A stretch of DNA of 64,000 nucleotides from Streptomyces sp. ST2-7A (GTDB lineage: Bacteria > Actinomycetota > Actinomycetes > Streptomycetales > Streptomycetaceae), in NCBI RefSeq assembly GCF_021390475.1, contig NZ_JAJUWS010000024.1, positions 1 through 64,000 of the forward strand, read 5' to 3'. Under the pieces are notes generated by a model. The model had not been told where the DNA came from. It saw only the letters and a list, made by a program, of their open reading frames with translations, and made no database searches. The position numbers were made by a program, and so were the translations under genes. Positions 1 to 8,806 of this stretch are shown piece by piece (the stretch's first letter is position 1; every line of letters begins with the position of its first letter).

Positions 1-164
1 GGTGACCGGGGCCCACGACCTGATCGCGATGGACCGGGTGCCGCACCACGACGGGTTGGCCGCAGACATCCCGGGGCGGGGAGGGCACCCGAGGGGTGAG
101 CGTCCGCGGCCGGTGGCGCCCGGACGGGTGAGCCCCCGGAGCTCCGCCGGCCGACGGGAACACC
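1..164. other. left edge, no gene supported
   Basis: This stretch lies downstream of trpD, which reads leftwards. I see no reading frame with convincing starts, motifs or a ribosome binding site. It may hold the end of a neighbouring gene or the trpD 3' untranslated region, but the window edge prevents a decision. Confidence 0.4.
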
Positions 165-1271
165 TCAGCGGTGGGTGATCGCCACCCACCGCTCCAGCGT
201 CTTGCGCGCCGCGCCGGAGTCGATGGACTCCGCCGCCCGCTCCATGCCGGCGGCCAGCCGTGCGGTCAGCGACTCGGCGGCCGGGCCCGGGTCCAGGGCG
301 ACGAGCGCGGCGGCGGCGTTGAGCAGCACCGCGTCGCGCACCGGCCCCGTCTCCCCGTCCAACAACCGCCGGGCGACCCCGGCGTTGTACTCGGCGTCCG
401 CGCCGCGCAGGGCCTCCAGCGGCACCGGCTCGATGCCGACGTCGCGCGGGTCGAAGCCCTCCCGGTGGACGGAGCCGTCACGCACCACCCAGACGGTCGA
501 GGTGCCGGTGACGGTCAGTTCGTCCAGTCCGTCGTCGCCCCGGAACACCAGCGCCGAGACACCGCGCTCGGCCAGCACGCCGGCCATGATCGGCGCCATC
601 CGGGCGTCCGCCACACCGGTGGCCTGGGCGCCCACCCGGGCGGGGTTGGTCAACGGCCCGAGGAAGTTGAAGGTGGTGGGCACGCCGAGTTCCCGGCGGG
701 CGGCGGCGACGTGTCGCAGCGCCGGGTGGAACCTGACCGCGAAGCAGAAACCGATGCCCGCCTCGGCCACCACGTCCGGGATCCGCTCGGGCGGCAGGTC
801 CAGGTTGACGCCCAGCCGCTCCAGGACATCCGAGGCCCCGCTGGCGCTGGAGGCGGCCCGGTTGCCGTGCTTGACCACCCGGGCGCCGGTCCCGGCGACC
901 ACGATCGCCGCCATGGTCGAGATGTTGACCGTCCGGGCCCGGTCCCCACCGGTTCCGACGATGTCCACCGCCGGCCCGGGCACCTCGATGGTCCGGGCGT
1001 GCGCGTACATGGTGCGCACCAACCCGGCCACCTCGGCGACGGTCTCCCCCTTGGCCCGCAGCGCCACGGCGAAGCCGGCGATCTGCGCGTCGGTGGCCTC
1101 ACCCCGCATGATGCGGTCCATCGCCCAGGCCGCGTCCTCGGTGGTCAGGTCCCGACCGGCGAGCAGCCCGGCGAGTACCCCGGGCCAGCTCGGCGTCGCC
1201 GGGCCGTGCTCGGATCCGCCGGCGGCGGGTGCGCCGGGGCTGCCGGGTGTTCCGGGGGTCGCCGTGCTCAT
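165..1271 (-). CDS. trpD: anthranilate phosphoribosyltransferase
   Basis: TrpD joins anthranilate to phosphoribosyl pyrophosphate, the second step of tryptophan synthesis from chorismate. The 368-residue product has the family's PRPP and substrate motifs: GTGGD at about 106-110, NIST at 116-119 and KHGNRAASS at 134-142. The first 30 residues are a Pro/Gly/Ala-rich extension beyond the usual ~340-residue enzyme and may be poorly conserved. The ATG at 1271 follows a CAGGAG ribosome binding site at normal spacing. The gene stands alone rather than in a trp operon, beside the respiratory cluster, as is usual in streptomycetes. The assignment is secure. Confidence 0.96.
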   Translation of the reverse strand: MSTATPGTPGSPGAPAAGGSEHGPATPSWPGVLAGLLAGRDLTTEDAAWAMDRIMRGEATDAQIAGFAVALRAKGETVAEVAGLVRTMYAHARTIEVPGPAVDIVGTGGDRARTVNISTMAAIVVAGTGARVVKHGNRAASSASGASDVLERLGVNLDLPPERIPDVVAEAGIGFCFAVRFHPALRHVAAARRELGVPTTFNFLGPLTNPARVGAQATGVADARMAPIMAGVLAERGVSALVFRGDDGLDELTVTGTSTVWVVRDGSVHREGFDPRDVGIEPVPLEALRGADAEYNAGVARRLLDGETGPVRDAVLLNAAAALVALDPGPAAESLTARLAAGMERAAESIDSGAARKTLERWVAITHR

Positions 1272-1414
1272 GGCTGGGCTCCTGGAGTCGGTGGGGGGAC
1301 TGATCGCTACCGGTGCCGGCGGTGCGGCCGGTGGGCGTCCACGGCCGCCGTCCGTACGGAACGCCCGGGCGGCGTCGCGGGGCCCGGGGCCAGCCTAGCC
1401 GCGCCCGGGAACGC

Positions 1415-1453
1415 CGAAGCGGCCCCGTCCGATCTCCGGACGGGGCCGCTTCG
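1415..1453 (-). terminator. hairpin ending the qcr operon
   Basis: Two perfect 17-bp arms (1415-1431 and 1437-1453) flank a 5-nt loop, 37 bp after the qcrB stop. There is no U-run, which is common in high-GC actinomycetes. It separates the qcr transcript from trpD. Confidence 0.75.
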
Positions 1454-1489
1454 CGGCGGTTCACGACGGGCTCACGCCCCCGGTGGGGG

Positions 1490-3136
1490 TCAGTGGTGGC
1501 CGTGTCCGCTGGTGATCTCGCGGTACTCCTCGGCGGTGGGCTTGGTGATCTGCCCACTCGGACCGTAGTACCCGCGGTTTATGCGCACGCGCGCCTTCTC
1601 CAGCACACCGACCTTGCGCGGTACACCGTTCTCGTCGACCGGCGGGCCGATCTCGGCGGGCCGCTGCTGGTCGTGCGCGGTGAGCGCGTAACGCTGCTCG
1701 GCGCTCAGCGGCTCGTGCACCTCGATGAACTCACCGTGCGGGAGACGCTTGATGATGCCGGTCTCGCGACCGTGCAGCACCTTCTCGCGGTCCCGACGCT
1801 GGAGGCCGAGACAGATCCGACGGGTGACGATGAAGACGATCACCGGCAGCACGAAGAAGGAGATCCGCGACCACCAGGTGATGGCGTTGATCGACAGGTC
1901 GAAGTGGATCGCCCAGATGTCGTTTCCACCGGCGACCAGCGCCACGAAGTACCAGCTCAGCCAGGCCACACCGAACGCGGTCCGGGTGGGGGCGTTGCGC
2001 GGGCGCTCCGCGATGTGGTGCTCGCGCTTGTCCTTGGTCACCCAGCTCTCGAAGAACGGGTAGAGGGCGATGACCGCGAAGACCAGGGGAAAGACGATCA
2101 GCGGCACCAGCAGGCCGAGGTTGAGCGTGTAGCCGCCGGGGATGACCATCTCCCAGCCCGGCATCATACGGACCAGCCCCTCGGAGAAGCCGAGGTACCA
2201 GTCCGGCTGGGCGTTGGTGGAGATCTGGTCGGGTCGGTACGGCCCCAGCACCCACACCGGGTTGATGCTGGTGGTCGCGGCGATCATCGCGATCACGCCG
2301 AAGACCAGGAAGAAGAAGCCACCCGCCTTCGCCATGTAGACCGGGAACAGCGGCATGCCCACGACGTTGTTGTTGGTCCGACCGGGACCGGCGAAGTGGG
2401 TGTGCTTGTGGTAGACGACCAGCAGCAGGTGCGCCACCAGCAGACCCAGCATGAGACCCGGTAGCAACAGCACGTGTGCCACGAAGAAGCGCGGGATGAT
2501 CAGCGAGCCGGGGAACTCACCGCCGAAGACCAGCATCTGCAGCCAGGTGCCGACCACCGGGACGGAGAGGATCGCGCCCTCCATGAACCGGATACCGACA
2601 CCGGAGAGCAGGTCGTCCGGCAGCGAGTAACCGGTGAGGCCGGTCAGGATCGCCAGCACCAGCAGCGCGAAGCCGAACAGCCAGTTGATCTCGCGCGGCT
2701 TGCGGAAGGCACCGGTGAAGAACACCCGCATCATGTGGAAGAAGATGCCGACCACGAACAGCAGCGCCGACCAGTGGTGGATCTCCCGCATGAGGAGACC
2801 GCCGCGGACGTCGAAGCTGATGTTCAGGGTGGAGGCGTAGGCCTCCGACATCAGCACGCCCTGCATCGGGATGTAGGAGCCCTCGTACTCGATCTCGGCC
2901 ATGCTCGGCACGAAGAAGAGGGTGAGGTAGACACCCGTGAGGATGAGGATGACGAAGGCGTAGAGGCAGATCTCACCGAGCAGGAAGGACCAGTGGTCGG
3001 GGAAGATCTTGCGCATGTTGGCCTTGGCCAGGCTGTAGACACCCAGCCTGCCGTCGGCCCAGTCGGCGACCCGCTCACCCGCGGGTGCCTTGCCGGAACG
3101 CGATTCCCGCGTCGGGGGGTTGGTTGTGGTACTCAT
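1490..3136 (-). CDS. qcrB: cytochrome bc1 complex, cytochrome b subunit
   Basis: QcrB is the membrane core of menaquinol:cytochrome c reductase; it binds two b-type haems and carries both quinol sites. The 548-residue protein has many membrane segments. Probable haem histidines lie in REIHHWSALLF, FFHMMRVF, FVAHVLLLPG and VAHLLLVVYHKH, and QPDWYLGF corresponds to the PEWY motif of the quinol-oxidising site. The long cytoplasmic C-terminus, beyond the mitochondrial length, is typical of actinobacteria. Its ATG overlaps the qcrA stop as ATGA, so the two are probably translationally coupled. It is last in the ctaE-qcrC-qcrA-qcrB series and is followed by a strong hairpin. Confidence 0.97.
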   Translation of the reverse strand: MSTTTNPPTRESRSGKAPAGERVADWADGRLGVYSLAKANMRKIFPDHWSFLLGEICLYAFVILILTGVYLTLFFVPSMAEIEYEGSYIPMQGVLMSEAYASTLNISFDVRGGLLMREIHHWSALLFVVGIFFHMMRVFFTGAFRKPREINWLFGFALLVLAILTGLTGYSLPDDLLSGVGIRFMEGAILSVPVVGTWLQMLVFGGEFPGSLIIPRFFVAHVLLLPGLMLGLLVAHLLLVVYHKHTHFAGPGRTNNNVVGMPLFPVYMAKAGGFFFLVFGVIAMIAATTSINPVWVLGPYRPDQISTNAQPDWYLGFSEGLVRMMPGWEMVIPGGYTLNLGLLVPLIVFPLVFAVIALYPFFESWVTKDKREHHIAERPRNAPTRTAFGVAWLSWYFVALVAGGNDIWAIHFDLSINAITWWSRISFFVLPVIVFIVTRRICLGLQRRDREKVLHGRETGIIKRLPHGEFIEVHEPLSAEQRYALTAHDQQRPAEIGPPVDENGVPRKVGVLEKARVRINRGYYGPSGQITKPTAEEYREITSGHGHH

Positions 3137-4215
3137 CCACGCTCCCAGAAACTCGGGCCCGGGGGCTCGTCGAAGTCACCCATCGCCGCGAGGTAGCCGT
3201 CTTCGGTGACCGTGATCCGCAACTGCGGCAGCGCGTGTCCGGCCGGGCCGAACAGCACCCGGGCGCCGTCCGCGAGGTCGAAGGTCGACTGGTGGCAGGG
3301 GCAGAGCGCGTGGTGCGTCTGCTGCTCGTACAGTGTCGCCGGGCAACCGATGTGGGTGCAGATCTTGGAGTAGCAGAGGATGCCCTCGTAACCCCAGTCC
3401 GCGGACTGCTGGTCCTTGATGTCCTCGGGCTCCAGACGCACCAGCATGACCGCCGCCTTGGCGATCTCCTCGTGGAAGTGGTGGTCGTGGACGTCCAGTC
3501 CCTCGGGCATCGCCTGGACGAGGGACCCGATCACCATGTCCTCCGGCCGCAGCGGCTGACCGGTGTTCTCGTTGATGATCAGGGTGCCCTCCTCCCACAT
3601 GGTGCGGCGCAGCGGGGCGCCGCCCTCGGGGGAGGGGCCGAGGTCGCGCAGCAGGACCACACCGGAGAGCGGCACCAGGGCCAGCGCGCCGAACATCGAG
3701 TTGCGGATCATCTTGCGACGACCGAAGCCGATGCCCGACTCCTCTGTGCCCTGACGGAAGTCCTGGAGGACGGCTTCCTTGACCGGGACCGGGGCCTCGA
3801 TCGGGTGCCGCTCCTGCGCGGTCTCCTGGTCCGACATCAGGGTGCGGGACCAGTGGACCGCGCCGGCCCCGATGCAGAACAGCGCGATACCCAGCGTCAT
3901 GCCCAGCGAGAAGTTCAGCGGGCTGACGTTGCCGAACGGCCAGATGTAGGTGATCGCGTCGATCGGGATGAGGGCGTAGGAGAGGATGAACCCCACCGTC
4001 GCCAGCATGGAGACCGTGAAGAGCAGGGTCACCACGCGCTCGGACCGCTTGGCGGCCCGCTCGTCGAGGTCCTGGACGCGCGGCCGGTGGACCGGGAGAC
4101 CGGGATCGGCGAGCGGGTCGTGTTCCCGGGTCGCCGGGAGGGCGGCCTCGTCGGCCGTCCGGACGGGCTGCTTCCCGTCGTTCACGTCATCGTGGGATTC
4201 GATCTGGCTACTCAT
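3133..4215 (-). CDS. qcrA: cytochrome bc1 complex, Rieske iron-sulfur subunit
   Basis: QcrA carries the Rieske [2Fe-2S] cluster that takes electrons from menaquinol and passes them to the dihaem cytochrome QcrC. The 360-residue product has the cluster-binding pair CTHIGC and CPCHQS in its C-terminal half, preceded by three hydrophobic helices; this three-helix anchor is the actinobacterial form. I chose the ATG at 4215 (MSSQIESHDD) rather than further-upstream frame because it overlaps the qcrC stop as ATGA, and the downstream end overlaps qcrB in the same way. The upstream extension of the frame lies inside qcrC and is not coding. Confidence 0.96.
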   Translation of the reverse strand: MSSQIESHDDVNDGKQPVRTADEAALPATREHDPLADPGLPVHRPRVQDLDERAAKRSERVVTLLFTVSMLATVGFILSYALIPIDAITYIWPFGNVSPLNFSLGMTLGIALFCIGAGAVHWSRTLMSDQETAQERHPIEAPVPVKEAVLQDFRQGTEESGIGFGRRKMIRNSMFGALALVPLSGVVLLRDLGPSPEGGAPLRRTMWEEGTLIINENTGQPLRPEDMVIGSLVQAMPEGLDVHDHHFHEEIAKAAVMLVRLEPEDIKDQQSADWGYEGILCYSKICTHIGCPATLYEQQTHHALCPCHQSTFDLADGARVLFGPAGHALPQLRITVTEDGYLAAMGDFDEPPGPSFWERG

Positions 4216-5021
4216 GACTTCCTCGCCTTCGCGGTGTGGGCGGCGACCCACACGGCCACGGCGATCAGGGCACCGATGCCGAAGGTCCAGGCGAACAGGC
4301 CCTCGGAGACGGGACCGAACCCGCCCAGGCCGAATCCGCCCTCGCTCGGCGACTCGGAGGTGTTGACGGCGGTCAGCCAGGCGATGATGTCGCGCTTCTG
4401 CTCGGGCGGCAGTACGGCGTCGGGGAAGCTGGGCATGGCCTGCGGGCCGGTCAGCATCGCCTGGTAGATGTGCTTGGGGTCCACGTCGTGGAGGTTGGGC
4501 GCGTACTTCCCGTGGGTCAGCGCACCGCCCTGCCCGGTGAAGTTGTGGCACTGCGAGCAGTTGGTGCGGAAGAGCTCACCGCCGTGGGCGGCGTTGCCCT
4601 CCGAGGGGTCGTACGCGGAGGACTCGGGCACCCCGGGCCCCGGGCCGAGGGAGGCGATGTACGCGGCGAGCTGCGCGATCTCCTCCTCGGAGTAGATGTT
4701 CGGCTTCGTCGGCGCCTGCGGACCGGGCTGCTGCAGCGGCATCCGGCCGGTGGAGACCTGGAAGTCGACGGCGGCGGCACCCACGCCGACCAGGGTCGGG
4801 CCATCGCTGCTGCCCTGCCCGCCGGCACCGTGACAACTGGCACAGCCGACGGCGTAGAGCTTCTGGCCCTCCTCGATGGCGATCGAGGTCTCCGAGGCAT
4901 CGGCCTTGGCTTCACCCGCGGGCGCAAGCGCGGCGTACAGCCCCCCCGTGGCCGCCAGCGCGAAGATGAGGACGACGAACGCCGCCAGCGGATGGCGCCG
5001 TCGTGCGGAGAGCTTTTTCAC
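4212..5021 (-). CDS. qcrC: cytochrome bc1 complex, dihaem cytochrome c subunit
   Basis: QcrC is the dihaem c-type cytochrome that connects bc1 directly to the aa3 oxidase in actinobacteria, which lack a soluble cytochrome c. The 269-residue protein has an N-terminal hydrophobic export/anchor segment (about 12-32), two haem sites (CASCH at 60-64 and CSQCH at 155-159), likely axial methionines downstream of each, and a C-terminal transmembrane helix around 240-260. Its stop overlaps the qcrA start. About 180 bp separate it from ctaE, so it may also have its own promoter. Confidence 0.96.
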   Translation of the reverse strand: MKKLSARRRHPLAAFVVLIFALAATGGLYAALAPAGEAKADASETSIAIEEGQKLYAVGCASCHGAGGQGSSDGPTLVGVGAAAVDFQVSTGRMPLQQPGPQAPTKPNIYSEEEIAQLAAYIASLGPGPGVPESSAYDPSEGNAAHGGELFRTNCSQCHNFTGQGGALTHGKYAPNLHDVDPKHIYQAMLTGPQAMPSFPDAVLPPEQKRDIIAWLTAVNTSESPSEGGFGLGGFGPVSEGLFAWTFGIGALIAVAVWVAAHTAKARKS

Positions 5022-5201
5022 GGATTACCCCGGTGTCAGGATCTTCTGCGTCGGTGAGTGGAACGGGTGTCCGGCTGGGGACGGCCACGGGGCGGACGGT
5101 TGTCGGGTGCTTCCACCGCGGTCGGAGCTTTCGACGCTCCCGCGGTTTGTCCCGATTTTACCCATGGTGGTCGATCCCGGACGCGACACCCCCCTGATCC
5201 C

Positions 5202-5822
5202 CTAGCGGATCAGGTAGATGGTGGCGAAGAGGCCGATCCACACCACGTCCACGAAGTGCCAGTAGTAGGACACGACGATGGCCGAGGTGGCCTGTTCATG
5301 GGTGAACCTCCTGGCGGCGTAGGTCCGCGCCAACACGAACAGGAAGGCGATGAGCCCGCCCAGCACGTGGAGGCCGTGGAAGCCCGTGGTCAGGTAGAAC
5401 ACCGATCCGTAGGGGTCCGACGAGAGCGAGACGCCCTCGTGGACCACCAGCTCGACGTACTCCGTGACCTGACCGCCGATGAAGACCGACCCCATGATGA
5501 AGGTGACGATGAACCACATCCGGAGCTTGACCACGTCACCGCGCTCGGCGGCGAAGACGCCGAGCTGACAGGTGAGCGAGGAGAGCACCAGGATGGTGGT
5601 GTTCGTCGCGGCGAAGGGCAGGTTCAGCGCATTGGCCTGTTCCGACCAGTACTCGGCGCCCATCACCGACCGCAGGGTGAAGTACATCGCGAAGAGGGCC
5701 GCGAAGAACATCAGCTCGGAGCTCAGCCAGACGACTGTGCCCACGCTGGTGAGGTTCGGTCGGTTGACCGAGGGATGCGCGTGCCCGGTTTCTACTGCTG
5801 TTGCTGTCGCCACGCCCGACAT
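5202..5822 (-). CDS. ctaE: cytochrome c oxidase subunit III
   Basis: CtaE is subunit III of the aa3 terminal oxidase; it does not bind metals but stabilises the catalytic core. The 206 residues form about five membrane helices with family features such as GFHGLHVLGG near 145-155 and SYYWHFVDVVW near the C-terminus. The ATG at 5822 opens MSGVATATAV. It lies next to the bc1 genes rather than with ctaC-ctaD, the usual arrangement in streptomycetes, which fits a bc1-aa3 supercomplex. Confidence 0.95.
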   Translation of the reverse strand: MSGVATATAVETGHAHPSVNRPNLTSVGTVVWLSSELMFFAALFAMYFTLRSVMGAEYWSEQANALNLPFAATNTTILVLSSLTCQLGVFAAERGDVVKLRMWFIVTFIMGSVFIGGQVTEYVELVVHEGVSLSSDPYGSVFYLTTGFHGLHVLGGLIAFLFVLARTYAARRFTHEQATSAIVVSYYWHFVDVVWIGLFATIYLIR

Positions 5823-6242
5823 TATGTCGGTCGCTTATCCCGCACTCACCCCCGGGGGTCCCGTTCGGTGTGTCCGGGGTCCCGCCGGCTCCGTACGCTG
5901 CGCGAACGCCGCGCTTCGGACACCCGGACCCGTACCGGTCGGACACCGGTCCCGTGCCCGGTCCCGTGGCGATCGGACACGGGGGTGCCGGGGTCCCGGA
6001 CCCCCTCCGGCACCGACGGGGTCCGGTCCGCTCCCCCACCGCCGCCCGGTCGACGGCCAGACCGCGGAGGGACCGCGGGGAGGCGACGATCCGCTCCCGC
6101 GACCCGCCGCGCGGTTCCGCCGGGGCAATCCGGGGAGGCGTCCCCGAAGGGTGTCGACACCGGTCGACTACCCGGCCCCTGCCCCCACCGGCGGCGACGG
6201 AGTAACATCCGCGCCAACGGTCCCATCCATCGAGGAGGACGG
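5823..6242. promoter_or_regulatory. divergent intergenic region between ctaE and a receiver-like gene
   Basis: These 420 bp separate ctaE (leftward) from the gene starting at 6243 (rightward), so promoters for both should lie here. The sequence is very GC-rich with many short GGTCCC/GGACAC repeats. I could not pick a convincing -10/-35 pair and see no gene. A ribosome binding site (GGAGGA) ends the region at about 6233-6238. Confidence 0.5.
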
Positions 6243-6644
6243 ATGCAGCGCACCGCGACGGTGCTGGTCTACAGCGACGACGTGAACACCCGTGAGCAGG
6301 TGCGGATGGCGGCCGGTCGTCGTCCCGCGCCCGACTCCCCTCATCTGGAGTACCTGGAGTGCGCCACCCCGGCCGCCGTCCGGGACGCCCTCGACCGGGG
6401 CGGGGTGGACGTGTGCGTGTTCGACGGCGAGGCCGTGCCCGCCGGCGGGATGGGCGTGTGTCGGCAGATGAAGGACGAGATCTTCGAGTGCCCGCCGGTG
6501 CTGCTGCTCATCGGCCGCCCCCAGGACGCCTGGCTGGCGACCTGGAGTCGCGCCGAGGCGACGGTGGCGCATCCGGTGGATCCGGCGGAGTTGGCCGCCG
6601 CCCTGGCCGCGTTGCTGCGCGAGCGGCGCCCCGCGGCCGCCTGA
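6243..6644 (+). CDS. stand-alone receiver-like protein
   Basis: The 133-residue product has the size and alternating hydrophobic pattern of a single response-regulator receiver domain. It starts MQRTATVLVYSDD, with acidic residues where the Mg-binding pair would be, and CVFDGEAVP around residue 56 supplies a possible phospho-acceptor aspartate. The usual conserved lysine near the end is not present; the corresponding stretch reads VAHPVDP. There is no output domain. A GGAGGA site precedes the ATG. It is probably a degenerate or phosphorylation-independent receiver, conserved at this spot between ctaE and the oxidase genes, but its function is unknown to me. Confidence 0.75.
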   Translation: MQRTATVLVYSDDVNTREQVRMAAGRRPAPDSPHLEYLECATPAAVRDALDRGGVDVCVFDGEAVPAGGMGVCRQMKDEIFECPPVLLLIGRPQDAWLATWSRAEATVAHPVDPAELAAALAALLRERRPAAA

Positions 6645-6688
6645 GCCGTCCACGGCCCCGCCGCCGGTTTCCCCGTCCGTTCGGGAAG

Positions 6689-6722
6689 CCGGGTGCCGCC
6701 CCCGGAGCGGGGCGGCACCCGG
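6689..6722. terminator. shared hairpin between convergent genes
   Basis: Two perfect 14-bp arms (6689-6702 and 6709-6722) with a 6-nt loop lie between the receiver-like gene and the convergent L,D-transpeptidase gene. The hairpin can serve both strands. Confidence 0.7.
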
Positions 6723-6737
6723 TCGGACGGCGCGCGT

Positions 6738-8189
6738 TCAGAGCACGGGCCGCAGCCGGGCCCGCTCGCTCCCGTCGGTCCGCCCGCCCCGCCCCGACTC
6801 CCCGCTCTCCACCGCACCGGGGACGGCACCCGACCGCGCGTCGGGGGTCTCCGGGACCGCGTCACCCACCGGGCCGCCCGCGCCGGGCGCGCCGACGGGC
6901 AGGAGGGCGCTGCCGCGTCGCCACTCCTCCCAGTCCATGTTCCAGTCCCCGAAGCCGTTGCCGAAGTGGGGCATGTCAACGCCCTCCCCACCCACGTGTT
7001 CGACGATGTCCCCCACCCGGACGTTCTCGAAGAACCAGCGGGCGTTCTCGGTGTTCAGGCCGGTGCAGCCGTGGCTGACGTTGTCCCGGCCGTGGTACCC
7101 CACCGACCAGGGGGCGCCGTGCACGTACTCGCCGCTCCAGGTGAGCCGGGCGGCCCAGTACACGTCCAGGTCGTAGTACTCCGAACTGGTGGGCGAGATC
7201 CCGATCGAACTGCCGCGCATCCGCACGTGGCTCTCCCGACCGAGGATCACCTTCTTGCCGTTGCGGGTGCGGAACCCCTCCTTGCCCGTGGTCATCGGCA
7301 TCGTGCGGATCACCTCCCCGTTGCGGCGCACGGTCAGGGTGAGGGCCGAGATGTCCCCGAACGCCTCGACCCGGTCGCCGGTCCGCCAGCGCGACTCCTC
7401 CACCGGGCCGCCCCTCAGCCCTTCCCGGAGGGGTACGCCCTCCAGGTCGACGGAGACCGTGATCTCGGCGTTGGCGGGCCAGTACTCCCGGGGGCGGTAG
7501 TGCAACAGGTCGTCCTCCACCCAGTACCAGGAGCCCTCCGCGGCGGCGGGGCGGGACTCCACCCGCAGGGCGCGTTCCACCACCGCGCGTTGGGCGCGTT
7601 CGGGGATCCCCTCGCTCAGCCGGGCGGTGATCGGCTGTCCGACCCCGTAGGTACCCGGCGAGGGGCCGAGGGTGATCTCCAGTAGTTCGGTGTCCAGGTC
7701 GGCCAGGTCCCGGGTGCGGAAGGTGTGTTCGCGGCGTCCGGGGGACCCGTCGGCGGCCTCGGTGGCGACGCGCAGGGTGTAGTGGCTGCCGGCGGTCAGC
7801 GGGGCCGTGCTGCGCCATCGGTCGCCGCCGGCGGAGAGCCGGCCGGGCACCGGGCGACCGGCGTCGTCCTCCAGGACGACGTCGGTGAGGCGGGCCCCCT
7901 CCTTACCGGTCGGGTCGGGGAGGGAGACGGTGATGGTCTCGGCCGGGTCGATCGGGCCGCCCCGGTGGGCGGCGACCGGCCCGATGGCCGGTTCCGGTCC
8001 GGTGTCCGCGGCCGGGAGGGCCGGGGCCGGTATCCCGCCCCCGACCGATCCCGGGGCGGCGGGGGAGCCGGTGCAGGCGGCCAGGCCACAGGCGAGGAGG
8101 GGGACGAGTATCAGGGCGCGGCGGCGCGCCCGGCGGGGGGCCGGCGCCCTGGGGGGCGCGCCCGGGGAGGAAACCTTGCCATGACTCAT
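6738..8189 (-). CDS. lipoprotein L,D-transpeptidase
   Basis: This is a predicted cell-surface enzyme forming 3-3 cross-links in peptidoglycan. Residues 19-39 are an Arg-rich N-terminus, a hydrophobic segment and a lipobox ending GLAAC, so Cys39 is probably lipidated. The middle (about 80-270) looks like immunoglobulin-like domains of the actinobacterial Ldt type. The C-terminal part is a YkuD catalytic domain with HGCTGLN, whose cysteine is the nucleophile, within the S/HGC motif. A disordered Gly/Pro/Glu tail follows. The ATG at 8189 has an AT-rich promoter-like patch just upstream (8195-8222). It is monocistronic between terminators. Confidence 0.92.
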   Translation of the reverse strand: MSHGKVSSPGAPPRAPAPRRARRRALILVPLLACGLAACTGSPAAPGSVGGGIPAPALPAADTGPEPAIGPVAAHRGGPIDPAETITVSLPDPTGKEGARLTDVVLEDDAGRPVPGRLSAGGDRWRSTAPLTAGSHYTLRVATEAADGSPGRREHTFRTRDLADLDTELLEITLGPSPGTYGVGQPITARLSEGIPERAQRAVVERALRVESRPAAAEGSWYWVEDDLLHYRPREYWPANAEITVSVDLEGVPLREGLRGGPVEESRWRTGDRVEAFGDISALTLTVRRNGEVIRTMPMTTGKEGFRTRNGKKVILGRESHVRMRGSSIGISPTSSEYYDLDVYWAARLTWSGEYVHGAPWSVGYHGRDNVSHGCTGLNTENARWFFENVRVGDIVEHVGGEGVDMPHFGNGFGDWNMDWEEWRRGSALLPVGAPGAGGPVGDAVPETPDARSGAVPGAVESGESGRGGRTDGSERARLRPVL

Positions 8190-8330
8190 AGTCGCAAAGT
8201 ATGAATTTTCATCCGATATAGCCTGTCGGACGGGTGCGAACGGGTGGTCCCCGGGACGCCGTCCGGCCCTCCCGGACGATCCCGCCGGCCCTCCCCGACC
8301 CGTTCGAACACCTCTCCCCCGGAACGCGTG

Positions 8331-8362
8331 ACGCCCCCCGGACCGGTGGGTCCGGGGGGCGT
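8331..8362 (-). terminator. terminator of the ctaCDF operon
   Basis: Perfect 14-bp arms (8331-8344 and 8349-8362) with a 4-nt loop lie 45 bp past the ctaF stop. Confidence 0.75.
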
Positions 8363-8407
8363 TCGGTCACCGGATCGGCGAGCGGGGGCTCACCGGGTGA
8401 CGGGGGA

Positions 8408-8806
8408 TCACTGCGTGCGGTTCTCGCCCCGGTAGTACTCGAAGACCCACAGCCACAGACCGATCAGCAGCAGGGGGGCGGTGAAGTACGCAACCCACCA
8501 CCCGAAGACCGGGCCGAGGAAGGCGAAGGCCGCGCCCGCGCCCAGGGCCAGCGGGGCCCAGCTGTGCGGGCTGAAGAAGCCCAGCTCACCGGCGTCGTCG
8601 GCGACGTCCGCGTCCTTGTTGTCCTGCGCCCCGGTGTCCACCCGACGGGCGGTGAAGATCAGGTAGAACCCGATCATCAGGGCGAGGGCGAAGGAGAGGA
8701 AGAGCGCCGTGGTACCGACCGGCTCGCGCGACCACAGGCCGTAGACCACCGCGACCGCCAGCAGGAACGCCGACAGCCAGGCGAACATGTACCCCTGGAA
8801 CTTCAC
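8408..8806 (-). CDS. ctaF: cytochrome c oxidase subunit IV (actinobacterial type)
   Basis: This 132-residue membrane protein is the actinobacteria-specific fourth subunit of aa3 oxidase. It has hydrophobic helices at about 6-24, 33-52, 83-102 and 104-121 and ends VFEYYRGENRTQ, typical of the family. I take the GTG at 8806 (VKFQGYMFAW), which overlaps the ctaD stop as GTGA and so implies coupling. A longer upstream frame is inside ctaD and is not coding. It is the last gene of ctaC-ctaD-ctaF and is followed by a hairpin. Confidence 0.93.
   Translation of the reverse strand: MKFQGYMFAWLSAFLLAVAVVYGLWSREPVGTTALFLSFALALMIGFYLIFTARRVDTGAQDNKDADVADDAGELGFFSPHSWAPLALGAGAAFAFLGPVFGWWVAYFTAPLLLIGLWLWVFEYYRGENRTQ

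Noticed and set aside
5058..6242. N-terminal extension of the receiver-like gene back to 5058
   Set aside because: The extension overlaps ctaE on the other strand; the ATG at 6243 has an ideal ribosome binding site.
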